A stretch of 64,000 nt of DNA from Craspedostauros australis. Its lineage: Eukaryota > Bacillariophyta > Bacillariophyceae > Mastogloiales > Achnanthaceae. The DNA is taken from positions 2,914,001 to 2,978,000 of the forward strand of contig JAMXDE010000005.1 in the NCBI GenBank assembly GCA_026770025.1, written 5' to 3'. A model generated the notes under the pieces. That model saw nothing but the letters and a program-made list of their open reading frames with translations. It searched no databases and was not told where the DNA came from. A program made the translations under genes and the position numbers. Below, piece by piece: positions 42,250 through 53,025 of the stretch; positions within the stretch are counted from its first letter, which is position 1, and every line of letters starts with the position of its first letter.

Positions 42250-44083
42250 TCATCGTTGCCTCGGCTTGATGGTCAGGCCGACATCGTTCATTGGTTCCAA
42301 CACTCCACATCCATCTCGTCTTCTTCGGAACTCCGTTGCCCCTTCCACTTTGACGTCGAATTGATGGATCAAGCTGGCGACGAAGTTCTTGGCCGCAGTC
42401 GCCACGAACTTGCGACCTTGGCAGTAATGGCCGCCACCTCCAAATCCTCGGAACGGGTCTTGGACGACATCGCCATACTTGGTTCGGTGTATCTTCTTCT
42501 GTCCTGTGCTGTGATCTGGCAAGAAACGATCCCATTGGAACTCGGATGGGTTGTGGAAGAGATGCTCATCATGTTGCAGGATCGGAACGTACATCATGAT
42601 CATTTCACCTTTCTTCATTTCGTACTTGCTGCAACGATCGCTCTTCAGCTTGAGATCCAACACAAAGTCCTTCATGACCTCGCGCGATATCAAGGTGTGC
42701 TGAGAAATCCGGATGGATTCCTTCAGCACAGAGTCTGCACGTTCCATTTGACTGACCTCGTCGATGGTGAATACACCATCAAATGGAGCGTCGCCGGCAG
42801 AACGCTTGGATAGAATGGTGTCAGCCTCTTCTCGGAGGCGCATCATGGTCTCCTCGTTGCTGCACACGTGGTACAGCATCCAGAACATGGACGGGATGAA
42901 GTTGGTAACTGATGACCATACCTGCGTGGGCATGAAAGAGGGTATGGTGTGGAGTAGAGTACAGCACAGCAGGGCGTACAGAAGGGAGGAGGAGGGCGAA
43001 TTCCAGTCAATGTGTGAGGTTTGGCAATTGGAATATTGCACCGTTTTGCGCGAACAATCGCGTCGACCACGGTGGGCATTCAAGGACTGTATCCACGCAT
43101 GTCGCATACCGCTGTACTCGTACGGAACAAGGGTTGCTCACCAGTAGGAGGAGGTCCCCGATCAGCTCATCCTCGGACCCTTTGTACTGCCTGAAGATTC
43201 GATTGCGTTCCATGACGAAGTCCGATGGTTGGAACGAATCCGACCTCAAGAATGCCTTGATCCTCTCGCGAGCCTCGCATGCCGGCCTGTTGGCTTTCTC
43301 GACGCTCTTGCCCTTCACAACCGTGAGCATTGCGGCATCGAACTCCCAGTACGATTCGCTGAACTCGTCGTCGAATGCAGAATTCGAGACGATTGCTTGG
43401 AGGATGGCATTGAAGATCACATTGCGGGTGAAGTCCTGGAGCTGGAATTGAGCGCTGCCGTCGCCGGATTGCTTCATGCATATCTCGACACGCTCCATCA
43501 AGGCCGATTGGAAGCGGCTGTTCGTATTGGGCAACCCATCGCTCAGCAGCAGCTTGTGCATCAAGCGGTCAATGTCCTTGCGCACGGGTCCGTAGATGAA
43601 CTTCGTGGTTTGCATGTTCGCACCGAACATGTTGTCGCACAACTGCTCAAAGAGCGGGCGCATCGACAAGGTATCAATCCCATAGCGAAACACAGCCTGG
43701 AAGACGACTGGATCCGTAACGATGTGCATCGTTTTTCCAGCCACGAGAATTGAGACCATCGATGCTCCCTCCACCTCCCTGCGATACTTCCTCGCAATAC
43801 CGGCAAATCCAAGCTTGCCAAGCTGCAATGCGCTTCCAAGCCATGGGATCCAATGCGGAATCCTTGGTGGCCGTCTGGGCCTCTCATCTTGAGCTCCCAT
43901 CGCTTTGGATCTACGAGTAGATGGCCCCAGCTGCATGCTGGAGAGCCGAGTGATGCCCAGGGTGGCTGCCACAAAGGTAACAAAGGCAGTGGCGACCAAC
44001 GATGTGGTGTCATAGTCAGAACCAAGCCTGCTAAAGGCAGACGCAGTTGCGTTGATTGGAGCAGAGAGGACGCCTCCGAACAT
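42250..44083 (-). CDS. cytochrome P450, CYP7/CYP8-like
   Basis: Two exons, 44083-43142 and 42921-42250, phase 0 (donor CTG-GTGAGC, acceptor cacgcAG), give 537 aa. An N-terminal hydrophobic anchor (TSLVATAFVTFVAATLGI) implies ER membrane attachment. The I-helix formed by the splice reads LLLLVWSSVTNFIPSMFWML: the usual acid-alcohol pair (A/G-G-x-D/E-T) is replaced by an N-x-IP-x-xFW pattern, as in CYP7A/CYP8/CYP39 (LWASQANTIPATFW). The ExxR helix lies at VLKESIRIS (Glu-Ser-Ile-Arg) and the haem ligand Cys at FRGFGGGGHYCQGRKF. Related animal enzymes hydroxylate or isomerise sterols, bile-acid precursors or prostaglandins; substrate here is unknown. A reductase partner is not in the window. Confidence 0.87.
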
Positions 44084-46054
44084 GGCTGACCTTGGGGATT
44101 GGCTTGGCGGTGATGGGTTGATAGAGAAGGAGAAGGTGGTGGTTGTTTCGTGTCTCGTCGATGGCAGCCGATGGACGAATGCGAGTATTATGATTGCTGT
44201 GCTGGCTGCGTTTGATCGGTGAACATGAGTTGCGCTGGTTCCGCGGAGATGTCGTCAGACCCATCACGCGATGCAAAGGCGACGATTTCTGGATCTTGTC
44301 TCTCTCGCTCCGCCTTTGCGCGTGTGGATCCTGGAACTTGTTGGTCTTGTTTGGTTTCTTCGTTGAACGTGTGTTGATTTCTGCTGCGTTGCGATGCTGT
44401 GTGGCCTACGTCACTTCGCTCTTTTGGATGTCGACGCGCTGATGTTTGCGTCCCTTGCTTGTCCTCCTCTTCTCGTTGGTCTTGGGCCGTTCTCCAATTT
44501 CTATCGCTCGACGACCAGCGTTCTGAGCAGATTTATGGGAGTGCTTCCCCCAAGCGCCGCTCACTTTTTGCTCTTCGACCAAGTACGCGAACCTCGAGCG
44601 GCGGGGTTGAGGACGGATGAGCAGACCCGTGCCAAGGGGCTTTGTTGTGCCTTCGGCCGCCATCTCGTTGTCCCCTTCCTCTCCAGAGTATTGGTGTTGG
44701 TGGGAAGAGAGAGAGAGATGGAGACCATTTCTTTCCAACCGAGCGACAGACAAGAAGAGGAAGAATCGGTGACGGTGCTCACCCAGCGTAAATGTGGATT
44801 GGTGTGGATCGTGATGTCACCACAGCTTCGGCAAGAGACATCATTTGCTTGGGCACGCATGCCCCATCGTACTTCGTGGGACATATCAATGAGTCTGACA
44901 CTGCAGCGCGAGCGCACACCAACTTTGCGTCAATGTTCATCGCGGATGATGCATCATTTTCGAAGACCAAGAGGACAGAACTGGTCTGGCTACGTTGATG
45001 TGCTGTTGAATGTTTGTTGTTGGTCTTGGAAGCAGCGGTATACATCCATCACCGATATTCCATGCGATTAGTCGATTGAGTCAAAAACATGACTCAATTC
45101 GTTTCTCATGTAGCACAATATACAATTATTTTGGAGCAACTCCCAAGGCTCCAGTTCTACTTTATCCATGCTAATCATGTTTATACCGTGGCTCCAAAAG
45201 CTCACAATTCAAAGTATCAGTCCACTTCGTCGCCTCCTTGTTTTCTGAGGTGCGTTCGTTGCACAGGATTGGACCGTCGTGCACAGATGTCTTAATGAGA
45301 ACATCATCATTGGACAGAAGCGCATCTCCTTCGTTACCTGTCACGAAATGGCGCGTCCTTCTTGTCGTTGCCATTGGCACTTGAAGAAATCCTTGCGCAC
45401 TTTTGTCCTGGCGAAGTCGCTCTCTCGTTGACATTGCTTGGAGAGGTGGGACTTGTACTGCAAGACACATACCACACAATCGCAAGTAGTCGTAGCAGGG
45501 AACGGCCCCGCCATGGATGATCCCAGATCGGCACGCAGATGTAACTTTGTCGCTTGTGTGGTCGTGATTGTGTGTTTCTATACTTCTCGCGTTCGGCATG
45601 AGGCTGGAACGTCCTTGCTGGTGGTACATCATGCCGTCGAGAATGGACTAGAGCATCACAATTTGCCAGGAGGCCGACACCGAGTGCACAAAGTAAAGGG
45701 CAGAGAAGGGCCCAAATGGCTCAGCATCGCAGGCCAGTCAAGCACCATGCTCTTTTGTGCTCTGCCCGAACTCATCCTGTCCCCACCAGCTGCCGGATGT
45801 CAGGTGTGCGCCACGCTGTGATGTTATCAGCATCAGAAGCCCTGCCACGAAGAAGCGCAACCAAATCAAGCGACAGGGTCCCACTCCCCCTACACTCCCG
45901 ACTTCCCGGCTCCTGGCAATCTCGCGACTATCTCGTGACGATCCACGGGCCACTCGGCTCAAAGGTGAATGATCACTGCGCAAGAGAAGTTCGGAAGTCA
46001 TAATATTGCCATCTCGGCCCAAATCGATCACAAGCTTCTGCGTATCATCGAACA
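44084..46054. other. intergenic, P450 5' region and upstream part of STAND copy 2
   Basis: From about 45890 to 46054 the sequence parallels 54290-54475 upstream of STAND copy 3 (shared words: CTCCCGACT, GCGCAAGAGAAGTTCGGAAG, ATCGATCACAAGCTTCTGCG). This is the displaced leader of copy 2. An open frame at 44394-45071 is not accepted as a gene. Confidence 0.6.
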
Positions 46055-46063
46055 TATTGTAAT
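45980..46063 (+). promoter_or_regulatory. conserved upstream block of STAND copy 2 (displaced)
   Basis: About 84 bases are nearly the same as 54390-54473 in front of copy 3, including GATCACAAGCTTCTGCGTAT and CATCGAACATATT. In copy 3 the block lies about 40-120 bases before the start codon; in copy 2 it is separated from the gene by the 2268-bp element and the ACAAC array. Likely core promoter or leader; function inferred from conservation and position. Confidence 0.6.
46055..46063. repeat. 9-bp target-site duplication, left copy (element C)
   Basis: TATTGTAAT, repeated at 48332-48340. Confidence 0.87.
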
Positions 46064-48331
46064 GAGGAAATTCACTAACCAGCCTTTTTGAAGTGCCGAT
46101 TTGCACTAACCAGCCTATTTTGTGTTTCTTAGCGACTCAAAACGTCGAAATGTCCATGCGACATCCCACAGACACAGAAATTTTGCATCGCCCCCAAGGC
46201 TAGTGTATCAATATAGACTACTTGTATCACGCAGGAAAAGTTAAAGCCACATCATCCATGTTTGTCATACTTGTAACAGTATGCCATTAATTAGTCCATA
46301 CGAACGTAATTCATCTAATGAAGGGAATTAGTGCCTACTTAGTCATAGATATGTGCATCATTCACCTGTTTGCTCCAATTCTGTACGTTGTGGATCGTAT
46401 TCTGACCAAACCTTCATAGGAAAGGATAAACATATTCCATCTAAACAAGATAAGCACATCGAGAGCATTCCAATGGGTATAACTCCAGCTAGCGAGCATC
46501 TTTATCCATCTGGAAGAGATGGTGATAGCCAAGTCTATGAACCTCGTCATACTCAGCGCTACGCTTGACGCTGCACAATCTTCTGCACATCTACGCATTT
46601 CTCAGGCCATTTTGTGAGATTCGACCGGCGGCATTACTTCAATCACACTCCAAAGAGTATGGCCATAGATTTTGAAGTCCTTGATCTGTTTGGAAGGCAT
46701 CTAAATGTACGGACGCTGATATCACACACTACTGAAGTGTGTGCATCGCGCTGCACATCGTTGTGAGCATATGTGCACAGAACATGTCGATCATATTCCA
46801 ATTTGACATTTCATCAACTCCGAACGCACTCCATAGAGGGCGGGCGTGGAGTTCAAAGCCGTGCACCCGTCAGCAAGGTGTATCGACACGCGCCCAGACG
46901 ATCCTCATGTCACGACGCCCCTAAGTGCCACTTGACATCAACATCCAGAAATTTGGATTCCTTCCGAACGGATCAGGGACTTCAAACTCCATGGCCGTAG
47001 CCTTTGGAGTATGTTTGGAGTGATTCTGTTGATCGCATCTCTCAAGATGGACGGCCGAAGGCATAGATGTGCGGAATACTGCTCAGAGCAATGCCTACCG
47101 TCCATACGCATCCCACGCAGTACAGCGTGACATCAGCATCCGTAAGACTGGATCCCTTCCAGACGGATCTTGCATTTCAACCGCAATTTGCATACTCTTT
47201 GCAGTGCATTCGGAGTGGCCAAAGTGTTCGATTGGAATATGATTGAAGTTTTCTATGCATATATGCGCAGCACGCTGTACAGTGCGAGGCGTATCGTTCA
47301 GTACCGCGGGATATCAGCATCCATGAAATTGAACCCCTTTCAGATGGATCTTGCACTTCTAACTCCATAGCCGTACTCTGTGACGTGTGATTGGAGTGGA
47401 TATAGTGTTGGATCGGAATACGATTGACAGTTCCTATGCGCAAATATCCAAATCACTGTCCAATGCGATGCGTACCGCTTAGTGCTGCGTGATATCAGCA
47501 TCCGTTGAATTAGATCCCTTCCAAAGGGATCGAAGACTTCAAACTCCATGGCTGTACTCTTTGGAGCGTGTTTGGAGCTACACAGTTGGTCAGATCTCTC
47601 AAAATGGCCTGCCAAATGCATAGATATGCGGAATACAGTACAGCATCAAGCGTAGCGCTCAGTATGACGAGGTTCATAGATTTGGATGCCGGCATTTCTT
47701 CCAGAAGGATCCAGATCCTCGCAAGCCACCCCCACACCCATTGAAGGTCTGTCGCTATAATGACATTCGTAGAATTGCAGATGTTGAATCGTTCATATGA
47801 AGGTTTGGTCAAAACCTGCACACCGCACACAGCTACTGTGCGGTATCAGGTGATTTGATCGCGCATATTCTGCAACACCTTCTAGATGAATCCAGTCACT
47901 TGCTAGCTGGCTTTCTACCCATTGTAATGCCCTCGATGCGCTGATCTTGCTAAAATGTAATATGCTTATCCTTTCCGATGAAGGCTTCATCAGAATACGA
48001 TCCACAACGCAAAGAATTGGAGCAAACAAATGGATGATGCCCATATCTACAACTAATGTAGTCATTATCCCTTCATTAGATGCTATATATTCGTATGGAC
48101 TATTTACATGCATTCTATGGCGATTTTGACAAACATGTATGATGTGGCTTGTACTTTCCTGTGTGATACAGGTGGTCTACATTGATATACTTACCTTGGA
48201 GGTCGATGTGAAATCTCTGTGTCCATGAGATGTCGCACAGACATTTGGACGTTTTGTGTCACTAAGTGTTGGAAAAACAGGCTGGTTAGTGCAAATCGGC
48301 ACTTCAAAAAGGCTGGTTAGTGAATTTCCTC
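46064..48331. mobile_element. foldback/Mutator-like DNA element C
   Basis: A 2268-bp element with the same termini as element B (GAGGAAATTCACTAACCAGC at both ends, inverted) and a 9-bp target duplication. The inverted repeats extend at least 450 bases inward: the block around 46340-46420 reappears inverted around 47975-48055. The outermost 53 bases of the two ends are almost identical. The interior holds the same family of degenerate ~180-bp units as element B. No transposase frame is present, so it must have been moved by an enzyme encoded elsewhere. It sits in the 5' leader of STAND copy 2. Confidence 0.87.
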
Positions 48332-48340
48332 TATTGTAAT
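48332..48340. repeat. 9-bp target-site duplication, right copy (element C)
   Basis: TATTGTAAT, identical to 46055-46063, followed at once by the ACAAC array. Confidence 0.87.
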
Positions 48341-48832
48341 ACAACACAACACAACACAACACAACACAACACAACACAACACAACACAACACAACACAAC
48401 ACAACACAACACAACACAACACAACACAACACAACACAACACAACACAACACAACACAACACAACACAACACAACACAACACAACACAACACAACACAAC
48501 ACAACACAACACAACACAACACAACACAACACAACACAACACAACACAACACAACACAACACAACACAACACAACACAACACAACACAACACAACACAAC
48601 ACAACACAACACAACACAACACAACACAACACAACACAACACAACACAACACAACACAACACAACACAACACAACACAACACAACACAACACAACACAAC
48701 ACAACACAACACAACACAACACAACACAACACAACACAACACAACACAACACAACACAACACAACACAACACAACACAACACAACACAACACAACACAAC
48801 ACAACACAACACAACACAACACAACACAACAC
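48341..48832 (+). repeat. ACAAC pentanucleotide microsatellite, 98 perfect units
   Basis: 490 bases of uninterrupted ACAAC plus a partial unit. At the same place in front of STAND copy 3 only short traces (CAACACAACACAACC) occur, so the array grew from an existing short seed. It lies in the probable 5' untranslated leader of copy 2, ending 11-13 bases before its ATG. Frames read through it (TTQHN or VVLCC repeats) are artefacts. Confidence 0.95.
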
Positions 48833-48843
48833 CACGCCGCATC

Positions 48844-51800
48844 ATGGAGATCCAACAAGCTAAAATCTGTTTCGAGAACCTCCCGGCGTCTATCGGAGAA
48901 TTCCAAAAGGACGGATACTCCTCCACGGAGGCAGAGGAGGAAGGAGAACAGAATGCCAGCACCTCCTTCTCTTCCATCGACGATGGATCTGGCATGGCCA
49001 AAGACGACGCCAACCCTGACACCAACACCACGAACGACGGCGAAACTGGTGCAGTTGGCCCATCAAGTGGCGTCGCTCCCTGGAAGGATTCATCGCAATT
49101 CCTCGGTCGAGAGGCGGAGCTCGAGCAGCTCAAAGCTCTGAAGGACAAGGTCATTGGTGAACACAAGAGCAATGCCACTACTACTTCCTCACAGGATCCA
49201 TCAACTGATGAGGCAAACGACAAGGCCAACGCTGAACCAACATCAACACCAAAAGCAACCAAGAAGCTCGATGTACATCCAGCTGTGCTGGTCTGGGGTG
49301 TCAGTGGTACAGGAAAGTCCGCTCTCGTCGATCACTTCCTAGAGACGTGCTGCATCTGCGGCAAGGGCTCCAACCAGAAACAAACGAAGACCGAACAAGC
49401 AGCCACAACGCCAGCTTGCTCCTGCTGCTACGTCCTGCGTGGAAAGTACGACGAGTACACAGGAAAGAGCGACCCATTCTCGGCCATCGTCCAGGCTATC
49501 CAAGACTTCACGACCCAGCTCAAGAACGGACCCAAGGAAGAACTTGATCGTATCCGTGAATGTGTGCGAGTGGCATTCCCCAACGGTGGGCTTCATCCCT
49601 TGGTGAAAGTGGTGCCATCTCTCTCCATCTTGACATCCAAGTCAGCACGAGGCGACGCTTCTGTCATGAGCCAATCCGTCAGCCAGCGCGATAACAACAG
49701 CACAAGCATGAACGACAGCAACCTCAACGGTGAATCGCCTTCACCGGCGGCGGGCGGAGTCATGACAGAAAAGATGTGGAACCAGCTCCAGTACATCTTC
49801 GTACAGTTCATCAAGGCAGTCTCGACAAAGGAACGACCCATTTACATGTTCCTCGACGATCTGCAGTGGTCTGCCGAGGTTGGCCTCAACCTGATCGCCC
49901 AAATGGTGGCTGATCCAGGGCTCAAGAATTTCCTTCTGCTTGGTGCCATCCGCCAGGACACCAACCCGCATACTGACGAACCACTGGATCTCACCCCCGA
50001 CCACCCGCTAGCACGGTGCCTCGTCACGCCGTTGTCAGGAGGAGATACTGATATTCACGACAGGGCACCTGCTGATGATGATCCTGACGATAGATCCGTC
50101 GTGACTGAATCTACTCCAAGATCCAAGATTGACAAACGCCGTCATCCGCGAACCCTCCATCAGATCACGATCACCAACCTCACTCTGGATGACATGACCG
50201 CATGGCTCTCGAGCATGCTGGACTGCAACGACATCGAGACTCTATCTGAGAAGCTCCACGCCAAGACAGACGGAAACGTCTTCTTCACCCTGCAAGCTCT
50301 CGAAGAACTCGAAAGGAAGGACATCCTCGTCTTCAGTCCCATCTCTCACCGATGGGAATGGAGCCTTTCCAACCCAGGGAACGACGATGGTAGCAACAGC
50401 GGCAGCGCCCAACTGCCCATCAGCGATAATATCCTGGGAATCATCGAATCCAAGCTGCGAGACCTTCCCCTGCAGCTGCAGCAAGTGTTATCCGTTGCAG
50501 CCTACATCCGATCGATGTTCGACATCTCGGTGCTGCATCAGTTGCTCGAGAATGAGTGCAAGCACGTGGATGGTGAGATCGACACTATGGACGGCATATC
50601 GACCACCCAAGAGCTTTCCGATATGCTGGAAAATGCGGTTCTGGAGCGGCTGGTTTCTAATCCCATCGGAGGGAACAAGTACCACTTCGCGCACGATCGC
50701 ATCCAGCAGGCGGCACACGGCATGATCCCAGCCGGCGAGGCCCGTGACAAGCTGCGCGTGCGGATCGGTCACTGCTTGCTGAAGATGTACCGACGTATGC
50801 AGTTCCGCCTCCAAAGCGAACAGGCTGGTGATGATGGCGACAATGATGACCTTCGAAAAAGGTATAAGCTTCGGGACCAAGGCAGGACTCGCCTGCAAGA
50901 CAAGTCCAACATTTCATCTCAATCGACATATTCACTAACGTCGACCGAAACGTCGAGCTCCTCCTCCTCCGCTTCGGGCATCGACGACGGCCTCCTGTTC
51001 GTGGCCGCGGACCACTTGAACAGCGTGCAAAGCAAGGATCACATATTCACCGTCATCATGAATCTGGAGGTTGGCGAGAAGGCCTTGGAGATGGCAGCCC
51101 TTGAAGCAGCTGCAACATATCTCGAAAAGGCACACGGCGCATTGCAGCGTGTCCGAAGCAAGAGATCCCCCAATCTCCCTCCCAAAAATCAAGGAACAGC
51201 AACAAGCGACGTTGCTGCCAGTACATCGATCTGGGACAGTGATGAGCACTACGCTCTTTGCTTGCAGGTCTACAGCACTCGTGCTGATGTCGAGTTGTCT
51301 ATTGGCAACTACGAGGTCGGCTACAAGCTGTGCGACGAGGTGCTTGAGAAAGCCAGATCCATGGAAGGGAAGATACCAACTCACTTCTCCATGGCCAGAG
51401 CCTTGACCAGGCAGGATCGCCATATGGCAGCTCTCAACATGGAGCTGGAGATGCTCCAATCATTGAATGCATTCCCCAAGCGATGGTACTCGCTGCACAC
51501 TATAAAGAGCATGATGAAGATCAAGCGCTTCCTGAAGAGCAACACCAACGAAGAGATCCTCGCGAGGCCTTGGATGACGGATAAGAAGAAGCTCGCCGCC
51601 ATGACCATTGGTGCAGACTTTGGAATGTGCACCAATGCCACCAATAGCACAGTTTTGCTGATCATGAACTTGTGCAAGATGCTGTGCACATCTATCAAGT
51701 ACGGCATCTGCGCAGAATCTGTGAGCGCCTTCGGTGCATATGGAATTGTGCTTAGCGCCATGGCAGAGCAAGCCCTGGCCGAACGATGCATGAAGATCGG

Positions 51801-53025
51801 TGACCTGATCCTCGCGCAGACAGATGGAAGACATCTGGAAGGCATGTTTCGATTCACGTCGGCGAACTACGTCAACTCGTTCAGCTTCACTTTCGAAGAT
51901 GTCATGCGGGATCACAAGAAAGGGTATCACCGCTCGATGGAGGTTGGAGAATTTGGCATTGGTCTCCTTAATTACCAAAGCTGCGTCATGCGAGGGTTCA
52001 TCAGTGGGTTGGAACTGAAGTCGCTAAACAAGGCAAACGAGGAAGCACTTGACCAGCTGGACACTTTCAAAGTCAGCGCTTACATCGGATTGTCAGACAG
52101 CTATCGATACCTATTCGGGGTCATGTTGAAAGAAGATCCAATCGATTGGGATGCAATTACAGCTTTATCCCGTCGCGATCCCACTGTGGACAAGTTCGAT
52201 CAATCTGACTCTCTCAAGGATTGCATGATTCTCTACACCAGAGGATTCTTGGCATTCATCTATCGGCGGTATGCGATGGCAGATTCTTTGTTCTCCACCT
52301 TCATGTTCCTCACTAGGGGAGATCCATCGTGCATGAGCATACTCGCTGGGTTGTACATCTTGGGCATTATCAATGCGGAACGATACAGGGAGACAGGGAA
52401 TCGGCAACACTTAACAATCTTGCGCAAGAAAACCAAGAAACTGAAGAAGATCATCAAAGCCAGAGGACGAATCTGGATCCATCTGGTGCTCATCCTTGAA
52501 GCCGAAGACCTCGCTGTCACCATAAAGAACAAACGGCACTCCAAGATCCAGCATGCCTACGACATCGCGATCCTCGCAGCAATCCGAGCTGGATGCATCC
52601 AGGATGCTGCCATGGTCAGCGAGATAGCAGGAGAGCACTACCTCCAGTGCGGTTCCAAGGATATGGTTGGTGACTACTTCGTGCACGCCGTCGACTACTA
52701 CAAGGCGTGGGGTTGCAAGATCAAGGTGGACGACCTCATGCAGCGCCGCAAGAAGTTCCTCAAGAATGTCAACGATCCGAACCGCAAACGTCCAGAGGGC
52801 CTCACCGACGACGGCAAAGGCAACTACCTCTTTGGAATCACCCGCGACACCTTCACAGGAGCGATCACCACAAGGGGAACTGAGATCGAAGCCTTCATCG
52901 ATGCGAAAGACGGCCCCGGGGAAGCTGCTGGAGTGCTCGTCTTCGGATCGGAGCTCGGAGATGGCGTGGAGGGATCTGTGGGCCTCGACGACGATGAGCT
53001 CTCCGTCCTCACGGACATTGCATAA
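48844..53025 (+). CDS. STAND-type AAA ATPase with TPR-like C-terminus, copy 2
   Basis: A 1393-aa intronless frame from MEIQQAKICFENLPASIGEF, the same start as copy 3. It has an acidic disordered N-terminus, FLGREAELEQLKALKDKV, Walker A GVSGTGKSALVDHF (Lys158), Walker B IYMFLDDLQWSAE (Asp338-Asp339), LLLGAIRQD, winged-helix-like region, TPR-like helices and the C-terminal RPEGLTDDGKGNYLFGITRD block ending DDDELSVLTDIA. The N-terminal 110 residues and ATPase are very close to copy 3; the TPR-like half has diverged more, as expected for a sensor region. The frame is intact, but its leader holds a 2.3-kb transposon and a 490-bp microsatellite, which may alter expression. Confidence 0.86.
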   Translation: MEIQQAKICFENLPASIGEFQKDGYSSTEAEEEGEQNASTSFSSIDDGSGMAKDDANPDTNTTNDGETGAVGPSSGVAPWKDSSQFLGREAELEQLKALKDKVIGEHKSNATTTSSQDPSTDEANDKANAEPTSTPKATKKLDVHPAVLVWGVSGTGKSALVDHFLETCCICGKGSNQKQTKTEQAATTPACSCCYVLRGKYDEYTGKSDPFSAIVQAIQDFTTQLKNGPKEELDRIRECVRVAFPNGGLHPLVKVVPSLSILTSKSARGDASVMSQSVSQRDNNSTSMNDSNLNGESPSPAAGGVMTEKMWNQLQYIFVQFIKAVSTKERPIYMFLDDLQWSAEVGLNLIAQMVADPGLKNFLLLGAIRQDTNPHTDEPLDLTPDHPLARCLVTPLSGGDTDIHDRAPADDDPDDRSVVTESTPRSKIDKRRHPRTLHQITITNLTLDDMTAWLSSMLDCNDIETLSEKLHAKTDGNVFFTLQALEELERKDILVFSPISHRWEWSLSNPGNDDGSNSGSAQLPISDNILGIIESKLRDLPLQLQQVLSVAAYIRSMFDISVLHQLLENECKHVDGEIDTMDGISTTQELSDMLENAVLERLVSNPIGGNKYHFAHDRIQQAAHGMIPAGEARDKLRVRIGHCLLKMYRRMQFRLQSEQAGDDGDNDDLRKRYKLRDQGRTRLQDKSNISSQSTYSLTSTETSSSSSSASGIDDGLLFVAADHLNSVQSKDHIFTVIMNLEVGEKALEMAALEAAATYLEKAHGALQRVRSKRSPNLPPKNQGTATSDVAASTSIWDSDEHYALCLQVYSTRADVELSIGNYEVGYKLCDEVLEKARSMEGKIPTHFSMARALTRQDRHMAALNMELEMLQSLNAFPKRWYSLHTIKSMMKIKRFLKSNTNEEILARPWMTDKKKLAAMTIGADFGMCTNATNSTVLLIMNLCKMLCTSIKYGICAESVSAFGAYGIVLSAMAEQALAERCMKIGDLILAQTDGRHLEGMFRFTSANYVNSFSFTFEDVMRDHKKGYHRSMEVGEFGIGLLNYQSCVMRGFISGLELKSLNKANEEALDQLDTFKVSAYIGLSDSYRYLFGVMLKEDPIDWDAITALSRRDPTVDKFDQSDSLKDCMILYTRGFLAFIYRRYAMADSLFSTFMFLTRGDPSCMSILAGLYILGIINAERYRETGNRQHLTILRKKTKKLKKIIKARGRIWIHLVLILEAEDLAVTIKNKRHSKIQHAYDIAILAAIRAGCIQDAAMVSEIAGEHYLQCGSKDMVGDYFVHAVDYYKAWGCKIKVDDLMQRRKKFLKNVNDPNRKRPEGLTDDGKGNYLFGITRDTFTGAITTRGTEIEAFIDAKDGPGEAAGVLVFGSELGDGVEGSVGLDDDELSVLTDIA

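Noticed and set aside
44394-45071. 225-aa plus-strand frame upstream of the P450
   Set aside because: Composition looks random, with no domain, no good start context and no paralogue.
48177-49262. Long frames of repeated VVLCC or TTQHN across 48320-49262
   Set aside because: They are readings of the ACAAC pentanucleotide array, whose period keeps frames open for long stretches. No real protein is indicated.
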